A stretch of 64,000 nt of DNA, taken from the NCBI GenBank assembly GCA_963277665.1, contig OY728130.1, positions 1,359,834,393-1,359,898,392 of the forward strand. Reading direction: 5' to 3'. The translations under genes were made by a program, and so were the position numbers. Below the pieces are notes generated by a model. It ran no database searches. It saw nothing but the letters and a program-made list of their open reading frames with translations, and was not told the DNA's origin. Of this stretch, positions 46,961-60,800 are shown piece after piece. The DNA is from Viscum album (taxonomy: Eukaryota > Streptophyta > Magnoliopsida > Santalales > Viscaceae). Position 1 is the first letter of the stretch, and each line of letters begins with the position of its first letter.

Positions 46961-49072
46961 GAGATGTTTTTGATTTCCTTAGGATTGGAAAAATGGAAAA
47001 TGGTTGTAACATAATAATAATAATATATTAGTATATGTATAACACTGGATTAATTATTTTTGGATTTTTATAAAAAAATAGAGGAAGTGGAAGAAGAAAT
47101 AGATTTTTAAGAGTTGGTAAAAAGGATCACCTCTTTTTTAGAAGACATCTTTCAGATCCCTTCTTAAAAACTCTAGGAATGTTATTTCAAGAATCAAAAC
47201 ACATATAATTCATGTATAAGAAATTTTATAAAATAAATGTGACTTTTTTCAATATATATGGTTAATTGTGTTTTAAATAAGATTAATGAGGTGTTCCCAT
47301 TTATAATGGAGGGAAAGGACACACATTAAATTTAGAGAAATTTTTAAAAACAATAAATTCATTTACATATTAAAATGGAAAAAATTTGAAAAAAAAATTA
47401 TTATAAGATATTATATGGTTTAAATACCATCAAAATAAAATTTTTATTGGTTTAAGTGAAATTTATGACCTTATATTTTGGATTAAACAATATGTTTCCC
47501 AATTTTAACCATAACTGTGATAATTAATTTTTCAATCTTAAGGGGTTTTAATTTTAATAATATTGTAAAAAATGGCTCATAAATAGATATTAAATTATAT
47601 TTTTTACCTTTAATCATTATATCTATCCAAATTAAATATCTTTTTAATATTTAAATAATTAAAAAAATATATTATTTAACATAAAATATGATTAATATCA
47701 TTTTTATAATATTCATTGAATTTGACTTATAAGTCATCAAGAAAAGTATTTAATTATAATAAAAATTATTTTACAATCAATTATACAATATTATTGAAAA
47801 TAAAATTTCTGTGAAATAATAATTTATCCAAAAAAATAGTTTTATGTTTTAAAATTCACATTAAATTTTTTACGGCTTGCACAAGCACTGTCTCAGTGTT
47901 TTATAACCATTTAATGTAATTATACTATTACTAAAAATAAAAAATAAATTACCATAATAAAAATAAATTAATAATGTTAAAAATTAACTTGTATATCCAT
48001 TCATATCATCTTATTATCCCTATGTCAACAACTAAGATAAATTAAATAAAGCAAGATAGTGTAATTTTAAAATTTTCCTCACATAAAAAAATATAAAAGT
48101 TAATTTCAAAGTAAAATAAAAGCAAAATGCCATATATTTTAATTTAGGGTTTTTATGATATAATTAATCTAATATAATGAAATAAATTCATGTTTTGAGG
48201 TTTATTTTGGAACCTTATCTTGTATTTTTAACCAAATTTTACTCATTTTATCCCTACTTAGGTGACAAATATTTTTCATGGTTACTATTCATAATGACTA
48301 AAAAAAGAGACAATTTACCAAATTTGAACCTCCTAATTCAAAATATTATATCAATTTGTATATATTTAATCTATATATGTTTCATAAATCAATTTTAATA
48401 TAAATGTTTAAAACATAATGAAAAAAGATTTTCTGAAAAATATGTATTTAAGCATAAAAATTGACTTATTTCAAAATCCTGAATATTACTAATTGAAATG
48501 AAATTAATTAAAATATTTTAAATAAAAGGGATCATATTTAAATCTAATAAAGAATCCAAAATATAATGGAATATTTAAATTTATTTATTTAATGAAAAAA
48601 TTATAATATTTGAAAAATTGATATATTTCACAATTCATTGAAAAATCAATCATTTTGGAAAATTTCCATAATTTTACTATAAGTTAATTTCGATGTAATT
48701 ATTTCAAAAATAAAACACCTTTAAAAAAATTATAAGTATGAAAGAATTTAATTATATTTTCCATGCATAAAATAAAATAATGATCATTTTGGGAGAAAAT
48801 GTATTTTTGAGGAATAAAAATACTTCACTAAGAAATTTACTTATTTACTAAGAATTAAGAAATACATTTTAATTTATAATGACCATTATAAATAAATTAC
48901 ATAATGAGGCTACTCATATTCATACCTTAAAATTCAATTACTAAGGTATAACTTCAATTTTTAAATAATAATATTTCTATAATATATCTCAATTCGCATA
49001 AAGCTTAGTGTTTCTTATTAAGAAATCTAACAAGAATACTATTATTATAAAATAAATTTTCAGGGTGTCATA

Positions 49073-50895
49073 TTATCCTAACATAAAAAAAGTCATCCTT
49101 TAAATTTTATCTCATTCATCAGTGGTTTAATATTTAAAAATACTTCAATTGAAAACCCACATCATAAGATGGGATAATAAAACATCCTTTGAAAAGAGAA
49201 AGTGGGAAACATAATGGTTTCCTAAAATTACACATAATTGGGTTCTTGGATATGGATAACATTGGTGTGAAATTAAAATATAAAAATGGGGGTAAAAAAT
49301 AACTTCCAATGACTAACAGGGAGTGATAGAGAACATCGTCATGAGAAAGTTAATGAATATAAAACGTTAAATCAGTAAGGGGTTAAAAGGCAATCAAATC
49401 ATGAGAAATGAAAGTAAAAGAATAAATTTTTAATTTCAAGATCATTTTATAAAATATGAGTGATTATTTACTATCATGGTATGGAACATGAAATGATATA
49501 CACACTTAGTTTCTTTCAAGTTAATAAGTACAATTTTATCCTTTGATTTTTCATTGATTGATTTACAATTTTATCTTATTCCAAGAAATGAATATTAAAG
49601 ATAAATTTTTCATGACTAAAGAACTAAAATTGATTTTTAATGTGTCACAATATCCAAGAAATAATGTTAATTAATTTCCTATGTCTCTATATATAAAATA
49701 AAATCCAAAATATATAGTAAAAGTTAACCAATATAGATAAATATATTAAATTAATCCCTAAAACCTAAACAATAACACCAAATGTTTAACTTAATTAATC
49801 TTATAAGTAGTTAACATGGATAATATTTTAAAATATTTCTGACAAAAATAAGAACCCAAAAATCCGAAATTTTTTTATGAAATTTTTTTCCTAGATCAAC
49901 TTTAACATTTGTCTCCATACAATAGAAGTAGCTAAAAATGTCATACACCAAACATGTAAATACCTTGATCATATATTCTATTAAATCTTGTTAATCCTTT
50001 TAAAAAATAACTTGAATCAATATAAAACCTAAATGAAATTATAAATTATTCAAAAGTTAACTCTTTATTAATTTTTAAATTAATGTTTACCCGAATCATA
50101 TAATGTTCCTAATATAGTGAAATCCAATAAAAACAACATTAATCACTTATTCAGCATGTCATTTTTTAAACCCATGGTTATATATATGATAAAAATATTT
50201 TCCAAATGTAAATACTATTTTTTCCCAATTAATTATAATTTATTTATCATGAAAGATCATGTTAACCCTATAGTTTATTAATAACTTTATACTTATGTTA
50301 ATAAAATATAAAATCATTATTCCTCAAATAATATTTTCCTTAAAACACATACTGAACCAAAGAGTTGTCTTCCTGTCAATGAATTCTAAAATATCCTAAA
50401 TAATCTTAGTCTCCTATGACATAAAACTTCAGAAGGGGTATTTATGCCATTAAACATATGATCAACCATAGACATATCCACCCATAAAACATTTGTTTTA
50501 TCCCATATCGCTATGGAATATCATAGTTTAACATACATTCTATCCTCTCATTTATCATAAAAATTCATAAATAAAATGTGAATTAGCATACGAATATCCC
50601 CTATAAGAGTGTCCATCTAGGTATGAAGTCTTATGCCCACTCATCTTGAACATCTCACGATCAATTTAATACCCAATATTCCCCATTCACAGTTGTTACC
50701 CTGAGGTGTATCCATTCCATAGCCATGTTCATCTGCATATATCCTAAAAACGATGTAATTATAGAAAAACTACACAATATTTACTTTACCACAATATTGG
50801 GGTATTATCCTATATTCAGACATAGTCCCAAGGTTTTCACCAAATAAATCTAATTCCAATAACTAAATATTAACTAAACCCTTAAATAATACGAG
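49073..50895. other. AT-rich spacer between the two Del-related LTR copies
   Basis: No gag or pol block is readable on either strand. If copies 1 and 2 are LTRs of one minus-strand element, its internal region is only 1.8 kb and non-coding, as in non-autonomous LTR elements. On the minus strand just inside copy 2, CGTATTATTTAAGGGTTTAG could be a decayed PBS. Confidence 0.4.
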
Positions 50896-52983
50896 TTATA
50901 GTGACTCATACTTTTCATAAATAAATATTACATCTTATTAATGAATATTCATTACATTTTTTTTATGATCCATGCTAGAACCATGAAATTTTACTATCTC
51001 TAAAAACTTTTAAAAATAATCAATTAGATCATAAATGATCTATATCATAACCCATTAAGTTATTCGTAATTATCTTCATTCTTAGATATAACATACTTAA
51101 AACCTTTCTTTATATCTTGGAGAAAAGAGAAACATATGAAAGGGTGATCTCAAATGGTCAGTAAAGGTAAAAAATTTATATTTCAATGATAATTTAAGAA
51201 TAAAATGATATTAAGGGTATGGTAACATGAAACAATCATTTTAATACCATACTCAATAAATCATATACCATACACATGATTCGTGGCCTAAAACATGGAT
51301 GATCATAAGATATAAATCATAAAGGGATCAAGGAACATGAGCCATGAGAGCATAACATTGGCATAATGCAAATGTTTGTGGAATAAAAATAAGGATATAA
51401 AATCATTTCCAAAGTAATATATCACTTCTAAGAAAATCATGGTGGTTTTGGTTCACTCCCAATTCCCTTATATCCTTTTTCAAGGTTCACTCCTAAGACT
51501 ATCACACTGGATAGAATCCCATACTGAACTAGGTTCACTCTCATTCAAATTATTATTATCTAATGAGATATCAATCATTAAAAAACACATTGGAGGAATG
51601 TATAATTTTCATAAAACCCATCAAAAAATATTAATATATTCATATGTATTCCACAAGATCATTAAACATTTATCGTATATCATAACCCATGGAAAGAAAA
51701 TAGGTTTCATTAACATTTGATTATTGAATAATCCATGGAAAATAAACAGGTTTCATAAACATATTATCATTATAATCATAAAATATCCAAATAAAGAATA
51801 ATTATGGTCTCATTATATTATATCCCTATTAAATAATAACTAAAAAAATATGTTATCATAGACAAATAATTCCATTTAAATATCCTTGTAATTTTTTTTA
51901 AGGAAAATACCATTTTCATTTTGAAATAACATATATAAAATTAAAATATTTTAAAAAAACTAAGTAAAAAATATATTTGAAAATAATCATGGAATCATTT
52001 AAATATATATTTAAATCATTGAGGATTTATAGAAACAGAAAATTATGTTGATGTCATATATGTTAAAATAAATATTTTGTTCCCATTTTGAGTAAAATGT
52101 AAAAAGTGCCTATTTTTTAAAAATGATAAAAATATACCATTAATAAAATTAAAATATTGGAAAAATTTAATTGAATAGTCATATGATAATAGTGGAAAAA
52201 ATATTTAAAACATTTTAAAGAAAACATAGACATGGAAGAAAAATATTCATGACCATAGAAGAAATAATGTTTGTTTTTCTTGAAAAAGTACATAATCATT
52301 TTAAGTACCAAAGAGAGTAAAATGGTTACATTACATGAAAAATTCATTAATAAACATAAATATTTTAATTATTTTAGGATAATTTAATTTTTCATAATGT
52401 AAATTCATGAATAAACAATCTTGATTAAAATGATATTAAAACAAAAATAACTTACTGCTTTGGTAACTTTTGAATCATAATACCCATGAAATAATTGCTT
52501 CAAATGAAGCTTTAAATATCATGATAATAATTATATTAATGATATATCATTTAAATGTTTCTACATATAAACCTCATCAAATAATATTGGTTCATAACAA
52601 AACTTATGTTCTAAAGAAGATAATTTGAGACAATAAACTCTTACCTCAAGTTTGAATTGCTTCTTAAGAACTATAACCTCATGTATAATAAATTTTAACT
52701 TAATATTTTGTTATAAAAGAATAATTTATATAATTATAATACAACATATGATAAAATTATAACATTTCAACCCCCATTTATTGATAATTCCTTATAAAAA
52801 ATTTTATTTTCGTGTGTCAACTACTACATTTTTCATGGATGTTTTTGTTCCAATATTTTTTTCTATGTAATTTTATCAAGCTTACATCATCTATAGAATC
52901 CTATTCATGAAATAAATATAATATATTTTAATTATATTAATATTTATAATCATATTTAAAATTTATATTTAAAAAATTTATTT

Positions 52984-53430
52984 ACATTGTTCATAGAAAT
53001 TGTAGGTTGTACGTACATATGAATATTATTTTCATTTTCTAATGAAAATATTGAAATAAATATAAATATTTTATTATTATTAAAGAACCGTTATTATATC
53101 ATAAATAATATATATATATACCTATATAAATAAATATATATATATTAACTTTTTTCTTTATTACCATCCAAGTAAAGAGGAAATGAAAAAAAAATCACAT
53201 CGCTTCGTGGAGGTGGTAGTCCACACATACACACGAGCGAAGCTGTAATTTTCTAATGGATATAAATTTAAGTATAGAGAATTTATATTATATTTGAATA
53301 AGTATAATTATGTTAAAAATAATATCTATATATATACATTTGTTTCATTTTTATAATATTTCATGTAAAACGGTGTTGCAAAATGAATTACATCGCTTTG
53401 TAGAGACGGTAAGTCGGACATACGCACAAG
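52984..53430 (-). repeat. Three GC-rich LTR motif units (copy 2)
   Basis: Units at about 52984-53023, 53199-53242 and 53391-53430. On the minus strand the middle one reads TCGCTCGTGTGTATGTGTGG then ACTACCACCTCCACGAAGCG; Del unit 2 reads TCGCTCGTGCGTACGTACGG then ACTACCGTCTCCACGAACGC. Confidence 0.78.
53104..53150. repeat. Microsatellite (TA)n
   Basis: TA runs separated by CCTATATAAATAA. Simple repeat inside LTR copy 2. Confidence 0.85.
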
Positions 53431-55560
53431 AAGTGTTTTCCCTTTCTATGGGATGGAAAAGAGATGAAAAATGGATTTATCATAATCATAATAAAATATC
53501 AATAAAATAACAAAAATAAATTAACAATATTTTCTTAATAATTTTATTATGGGTGCAACAGATTTAGAGGAAGTGGAAGACAAAATAAATTTGAAAGAGT
53601 CACTAAAATTGATTACTTATTCTTCAGTATACGTTTATTAGATCTAATTTAAGGGCCCCTAGAATAGTATTTAAATAATTAAAAGACCTATAATTTGATT
53701 ATATATAATTTTAGAAAAAAATGGCTAGTTTGGTGTCATCATAGATGTCCCAAATGTTTGTAAATAATAGAAATGGGGGGGTGTCTAATTGTAAGGGACG
53801 AAAACAAAACACAAGGAATTAATAAAAATATTAAAATAGCATAAATTCATTTTTATGTTCAATTAGAATCATATAAAAACAATTTATAATATAAGATATT
53901 ATACGGTTTAAATATCATCAAAAAAGAATATTTAGATAAGTTTAAGTGGTCTTTAAATATTATCTTTTGGTTTTATGCAATTGTTAACCAATTTTAACCT
54001 TAACTATAGTAATGACTTTTTCAATCTTAGAGGATTATAATTTTACTTATAAGGTAAAAATTGGATCATAAAATTTTAACTAATGATATTTTAGACCATT
54101 AATCAACCAAAATTTTCTCTTTAAATATTTTTATTATTTCTAAATAATTTAATAATATATTTTTTAACTTAAAAAAAATATTAATATCATTTTTTATACT
54201 ATTCATTTAATTTGACTTGAAAGACATCAGGAGAGGTATGGATTTAGAATATAATATATTTTCCCTTAATTATACATTTTTTCTACTATAAAATTTGTGT
54301 AACACCATAATTCATCCAAACAATATTACTTTTTATTTTTTAAAATAATTTAATTTGATTTTCCTACTGCTTTCAAAAGAACTGTGTCAGTATTGTGTAA
54401 GCATTTAAGGTAATTATAGTACTAATAAAAATTTAAAATAAAATAACATCATAAAAAAATTAATAATGTTTAAAATTAAATTTTATATTCATTCACAATG
54501 TATTTTTATCCCTATGTGAACCTATAAGATAAATTAAAAAGTAAGAGTTTGATATTTTGAAATGTTCATTAATATATTTTCATAATCAAAAGAAAATGGA
54601 ACCAAAATACCATATAATTTAATTTAGGATGTATGTGTATAAATTTATCACATACAATAATATATTGGTATGTATTGGTTTTATTTAGAGACCTTATCAC
54701 ATAGCTTTAACACTGTTTTACCCATTTGACCCTTACCAATGTTACAAATATTTACCACAATTTCTATTCATAATTAAAAACATAAATGAGAATATTTTAT
54801 CCACTTTCACATCCTTATTAAAAATATGGTATCCATTTTTCCAATTTTAGGTATCCATAAGTTTCAAAAATAAATTTTAATATAAATGCATAAAACCAAA
54901 AAAAAGTTTTTTGAAAAATGTGTTCTTATGCATAAAAATTAATATATATCAAAATAATGAATAATTCTAATTAAAATGGAATTAACTAGATTATTATTAA
55001 TATAATTGATAATAATTAACTTTATGTGAAAATAAAAAATATAATTTTTATTTTAAATTACTTGATTTAATGAAACTATATTATAGTATTTAAAAAATCG
55101 GTATAATTTACTATTTATTAAAAAAATTAATCATTTCAAAAAATTAACAAAATTTCAACCTAACTCAATTTTGATATTATGTTTTGAGAACATATTTTCA
55201 TTTTATAAAATAATATATCTAAATTTAGAATCAATTAATTATAATTTTCAAGCCCAAAATACAATAAAAATCATTTTTGTTGAAAATTCATTTTATATCA
55301 TAAAAAAGACGTCACTAAAAATTTAATAATTTTTTAATAATAATTAATAAATAATTTCTTATTTAATAGGAAAATCATAAATATATTTAATAATGTGGAT
55401 ACTTATATTCATATTCACCAATTCAATAAAAGATTTATAAGAGTCATATTTAAATAATAATTTGTTTATAATATATCTCAATTCACTTAAAGATCAGTGT
55501 TACATGTTAAGTAACCTATCAACTATATTATTATCTAAAACTAAATTTACAAGGTGTTAT

Positions 55561-56130
55561 GATACTCATGTGAGGATTAATATTATTAAGATTATAATGA
55601 GATATAGTTTCCAATCCTATTCTTGGAATGAAGGTCTCATGCATGATGGTCCATGACACTGTTCGTACAGATGGGGTTTACATCGGTAAACCCAATTAGA
55701 ATAGGTGTAGGTCCCAATAGAACTCAACTTGTGTGAAACTTTGTTTTATAGAAGGATTAACCGATTAAAGGAATCAAAAAAATGATAAAAATTTGGGGTT
55801 GTGTTAAGATTGATGTTGTGTAAACCATGGGATCATTCTCAATGATAGGGCATGATTTTACTGGGCATAGTTTCATGAATCTTTTGGTGTTTCACAACTC
55901 ATAGATTGGAAAAATTATTTAAATCTTTCACAAAATCACACATTAAGGAAGGTAATTTTCATGAAATCAAATCTGTCATCATGGAGGTTATTTTGAACCC
56001 ATATATGGTTTTTTGAACGTTTCTGACATATGAGAATCCATGGGAGGTTCTAGTTGTGAGAATTCTTGAAATAGAGAGTTACATGAGATCAAAGTAAGAA
56101 TATTTTATTTCCAAATGTTTCTATCAAAAA
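55561..56130. other. No gene seen
   Basis: Short incidental ORFs only (55462-55656 plus straddles the LTR edge). Confidence 0.45.
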
Positions 56131-56141
56131 TTGATGGGGGG

Positions 56142-56151
56142 TCTATTTATA
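56142..56151 (-). promoter_or_regulatory. Possible minus-strand LTR promoter (TATA box)
   Basis: The minus strand reads CTATAAATAGACCCCCC, a strong plant TATA box followed by a C-rich start region, in a form common in LTR promoters. No LTR ends, PBS or partner copy were found nearby, so the owner is unknown. Confidence 0.4.
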
Positions 56152-56159
56152 GAAATTTT

Positions 56160-57780
56160 TTATTAGTGGGGAATTGAATCATGCAACATCAATCATGTCT
56201 CACGAAATGGGATTTTCCCTTATGATATGGGTTTTTTTTACTATTGCGAGCATGTGTCACACAACATTCTGTTACATGAAACACATGCCTTTGCTGGTGA
56301 AGGTTGGTTGGTATGCCCAAAAACCTCTTCCATTTGAATTATCCTTTATTTTGTAACTCCCAACTTTTGGGATTTGTACACACTATTGGAAATTTATGGG
56401 AAACCCATCCCCTTTATTTTTGAGGTCTTTCCCATTATTTTTGTAACTTCATGAATTCAGTGACACCATTATTGTGAATACGAGTTTCAAAATAAATTTG
56501 AAACTTGTGTGGAAACATTTAAAGTTCTGTATAAGATCCTACTTGGTTCTAGAATGAACCCTGGGATTTTCCCCCTCACCTTGGGGTGATCACCCATTTG
56601 AAATCCCAAGATGAAATTTTTGGTTCCAATAATGACACATGGATTTAGTTTCATATATTATTCTGAATATATTATTTGATGTATAACTTATTTATAATTG
56701 TGATTTTAATTTTTTATTTTGTTAGTTGGTTACATGATTTTTGTATAATATTGTAATTTTTAAATTTATTATTTTATTATATAATGAAGTTTAAATTGTT
56801 CCCATACCACTCATGATTTTCTTAGCACTAGTTTTTATCCAATTGTGATTTATAAAATGATTTTTGGTTTGTGTCAAGTTGATTAAAGTATGATGAACAA
56901 ACATCTAGATTGGTATGTTATAAAATTGTATAAAATCCTGAGTAGCAAGTAGGGTGGTAGGTGGTGGTAATATCATAAGAAAATGGGAAGTAATCCTTGA
57001 ATGGATCAATCAACTTGTTTATGGCAGAAGGCCAAGTTATCATGGGAAATCTATGTTTTAGTTTATAGATAAACTCTTAAAAGGGTTAAATTTTTTTTAT
57101 TTTATCATGATTTGTTTTCTTATGATTTATTGTTTAAGATGAGGAATATTATTTTGAAATTCATTCATCATGATCTATTTAAAATTGATTGGATGTCTCT
57201 TATGAGCATTAATTTTTTTCCAAAAATAATTTGGATTATAATATCATTGATTGGAATAGTTTATGGTGTCTTCTAAAATGTTTTTTCATCAATTGACATA
57301 TAAAATTTCTTGTTATTTCATGATTTATTGATTAATACATGTATATAGTGATAAATAAAATGATTTATTCTTATTTTTAAAAATATAAAATTTTCCCTTT
57401 TATATGGAACTGTTCTTATAATTCATAAAAATGGGGAATACTGGATAATGAATGAAATTTTTTACGTTTAAAATGGAAATGATATATTTATAAATGATGT
57501 TTTATGAATTTTTCATAATAAGAATACGATTCAAACTCTATAATAAATTTTTTATAACAAACACAATGTATTTGAATTATATTTATAATGGAATGTTTTA
57601 TGTATTCTATTTTCAAAAACTAATAATAAAAATGATTTGGAATTTTTATTGTGAAATAAACTAGAAATAATAGTGGTTTAAGTTATTATTGAATCCTTTG
57701 AAAATACTAATGGTTTATTATATGATTTAATTTATTGAACAACTTTTATTTTTGTGGAAGTTACTGTGTAATTTATGTCT
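56160..57780. other. No gene seen; LTR-like texture
   Basis: The sequence from 56.2 to 56.65 kb is less AT-rich, with words such as CCCCCTCACCTTGGGGTGATCACCC (a short inverted repeat, CACCTTGGGGTG). No readable domain follows. Confidence 0.35.
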
Positions 57781-57784
57781 TGAT

Positions 57785-57812
57785 TATATATATATATATA
57801 TATGTATATATT
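57785..57812. repeat. Microsatellite (TA)n
   Basis: About 10 TA units followed by TGTATATATT. Confidence 0.9.
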
Positions 57813-60800
57813 TTTAGAAGTGGTTATTGAGTAATTTTACTATTTATTATGTTAGGATTCCATAATGTTAAATGAAACATAACTCAGTTTAATGGTCATC
57901 ATATAAGTGTCATATTTAATGGTAATTGACTAATTTGTATAGTCACCTTATTTTAAATGGGTTTACGGTTTATTTTATGGATTGGTGTGTTTTATAAATT
58001 GTTTTATTTTGATACATCTAATTTTTATTAGCATATTTTATTTTTCAAATTCTTCTGATTGAAAGAAATCATGTTTTCTTTGTTCTTATGTAAACTTTCT
58101 TAAAGATATTTTTCTAAAGTTTTGATTTATTGATGTCGTGTAATATATTTAAATACATTTTTGATTTTTTCAAAATGATGAGTGTTTATCTTTATCTAAA
58201 TTCTTAATTAACCAAGTATTTTGAAATCACAATTATTTGTTAAACTGATTTTATTTCATGGTTTTTCTATGGAAAATTAGGTATTTAGAGGTAGAAATTT
58301 TTTTCAATTGGTTTTTTTTTCTAAGAATGGTTTTAAAAAGTCTAGGAAATGGTTAGTGGGTGCATTTTTTGGGTTTGACTTGTATATATTTATGGATATA
58401 TTAACTAAACCCTCATATATATGATATATGTATGATAAACCATATTTTATGATCAGTGAAATTCATATGGTATGACATGCATGTATGGTATATCGTATTC
58501 TCTATTGATAGGGTTATTATAAATTCATGATTTCTAGTATCATTCTACATTTAACTAAATATTAACAATTTAAAATTTAATTAATCTACCACATAATATA
58601 TCATTTGTATTTCATGAAGATTGAATACACGAGAGAGTGAGATCATACTGAGACTATTGATGTTTACTCATTAATTATCTAACACATAAGTAAATTCATA
58701 TAGGACTTGATATTGACCCATGATCTATATATACGAGCCTAATTCCATATGTTAGATAAATGTGAGATTTCTAATTCCTCATATGATAATCTTTCACTCA
58801 TATCTCTCTTCTTCTTCATATTCTTCCATCAGAATCACTATCATGTCATGTAGTAATAGAGAGTCTTATTTCTATGATGAATGATTTGGTATCAACCCAT
58901 GGATACCTCTAAAGGATGGATTTCATTCGATTTCTTCTATTGGGATCTTAATCAAGACATATGATAAAGATGGGTAAATTTTAGATTTATTGTAAGAAAC
59001 ATACACAATGTTTTATTTATTTATATTTTTTCATGGTTTCAGTTTCAACACCTTATTTTCCTAGTTTTTGGGTATATTATTACTCATATTTCCTTGTATA
59101 AGTATTATACAGACCATAAAAACCCTTTAGTGAAATTATTTATAGATCATGATCTTTGAACCATGAAATTTTTCTTTAAAGATAAGAGTATGTGTCTCTA
59201 TAAAGACTGAGCATCATAACTAAATTACGATATAGCTAAAATCATAATGGGTTGCAGGAATTTATACTATGTAGTCAAAGTGAATTTAATGATTCTTACA
59301 TGATTTATAAGTATTAATTATTTTTCTATAATGGATTATTCATATGTATCTTGTATTTTTTAATCACATAAAATACATTTCAATATTTTTATTCTTATAC
59401 ATGCTTTGTATCATTTTTACACAAGTCGTGGTAGTGCAGTTTATTTTTATGCAAGCACTTGATTCACCTTATAAGTGAATGTTGTTACATCATATATTAG
59501 ATAAGTAAATAATATTCAATGTCATGTTAATCTAAAAAAATGGATTTCCTATTGTGTTAATGTCCTATAAAATTCAATTAATCCTATGCAGCTTCACATA
59601 TTTAATCCTACAAATGTTTTGGACCATGTGAGAGTAATCTCACACAATGATCATATTAATCTTACATGGGAACTGGATTATTCTAACATGATTATAAAAA
59701 CTATACTAATAACTAAGATTTAATTTCACATAAGGTATACCCACATGAATTTAATACTACATGGTCATTGAGACTCATTATTCATAGGTCCATATTCAAT
59801 ATGTTTATTATTACATGTTGCGTATTTTATTCCTATACACCCTTATTTTAATCGTACATATACTTATATCATAATAAGTTACTTTTTTAATAATGGATAA
59901 GATACCTCAATTGATTTATTCCAATGAAATGTGTGTTTAATCATATTTTGGTTAAGAAAATAATTGTTCTTCTTTAAAATTATACTATGAATAGAATTTT
60001 ATAATTTATAAAATGTTTATAAATTATGGAAAAATGTAAAATGGGATTTTTATTAATTTATAAAGGTTTTTATAAATTAATTTATCATATTATTTCTATA
60101 ATAATTTGTTTAAATGTTTTTTTGAAATATTTATTAAATATCTCCTAATATTAATTTCTAATATTAAATTACATTTTTCAAAAGTATTGGAATCCCTTAT
60201 AATTTAGAAAAAAATGTTTATTTAAAAAATATAAGGGTAATTTATATAGTGTTTTTAAATTAAAAAAGGGTCTGAATATAAAATATTTTATATTTATAAT
60301 TATATAATATTAATAATTATTTTTTTTTATTTTTTTTAAATTAAGTCCTTATTTAGAACTCATATGAACCATGAAAAAATGAGTTTTTGGAAATTTTATA
60401 TTATCACGGTTTAAATAATAAATATATAATATTTAGATTATATAAATAGTTATATGAAAGAATCAAAATAAGAATTTTTTATATTTCAGGCAATATAACA
60501 TATATTAAATTAATTTTCATATAATTTTTAATATGAATGATTTCATATTAGATATAAATATAATGTTTTTAAGTTGAAAATTATAGATTTTCTAAAATTA
60601 ATAACTAAATTTTATAAAATTTATAGTTAGTTTTACCTATGAATTTTTTATAAAAAGTTTATATCATTTTTAAATACTTGAATTTATTATTTGTTTAGTT
60701 TATTCCCTTATTTACTATTCATGAATATAATTTTTATATTATTAATTTTGTGTTTGTGATTTCATTTTTAATCTTTAAACTACTAGTAGTGATTATCACA

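Larger units (their letters stand above)
44270..49072 (-). repeat. Del-related LTR copy 1 (minus strand)
   Basis: Diverged homologue of 50896-55560 and, on the minus strand, of the intact Del LTR. Shared with Del: ACCCTTACTAGGCATCTGATC (near 44.55 kb, minus) matching CCTTACTGGGCATTTGAGCTC; an 'ATTTCAAAATAAAAA...ATCTATG..AACATCCTTTGATG' block (45.2-45.3 kb); and three copies of the GC-rich motif. The right end, CAGGGTGTCA at 49063-49072, is the complement of a TGACACCCTG LTR start. Longer than the Del LTR by about 1.4 kb. It carries the SINE-like insertion. Confidence 0.65.
50896..55560 (-). repeat. Del-related LTR copy 2 (minus strand)
   Basis: Collinear with copy 1 at offsets of 6.45-6.62 kb: TTTTCATAAATA..ATATTA at the left edge, ATGATCCATGCTAGAACCATG (50963) against ATGATTCATGCTAGAACTATA (44347), the three-unit GC-rich motif, and AAATTTACAAGGTGTTA at the right edge against AAATTTTCAGGGTGTCA. 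It lacks the SINE, giving the empty site. All ORFs inside are short and incidental. Confidence 0.65.

Noticed and set aside
48195..48398. 67-codon plus-strand ORF with hydrophobic residues
   Set aside because: AT-rich sequence naturally yields Phe, Ile and Leu codons. It lies in an old LTR and the sister copy does not keep it open.
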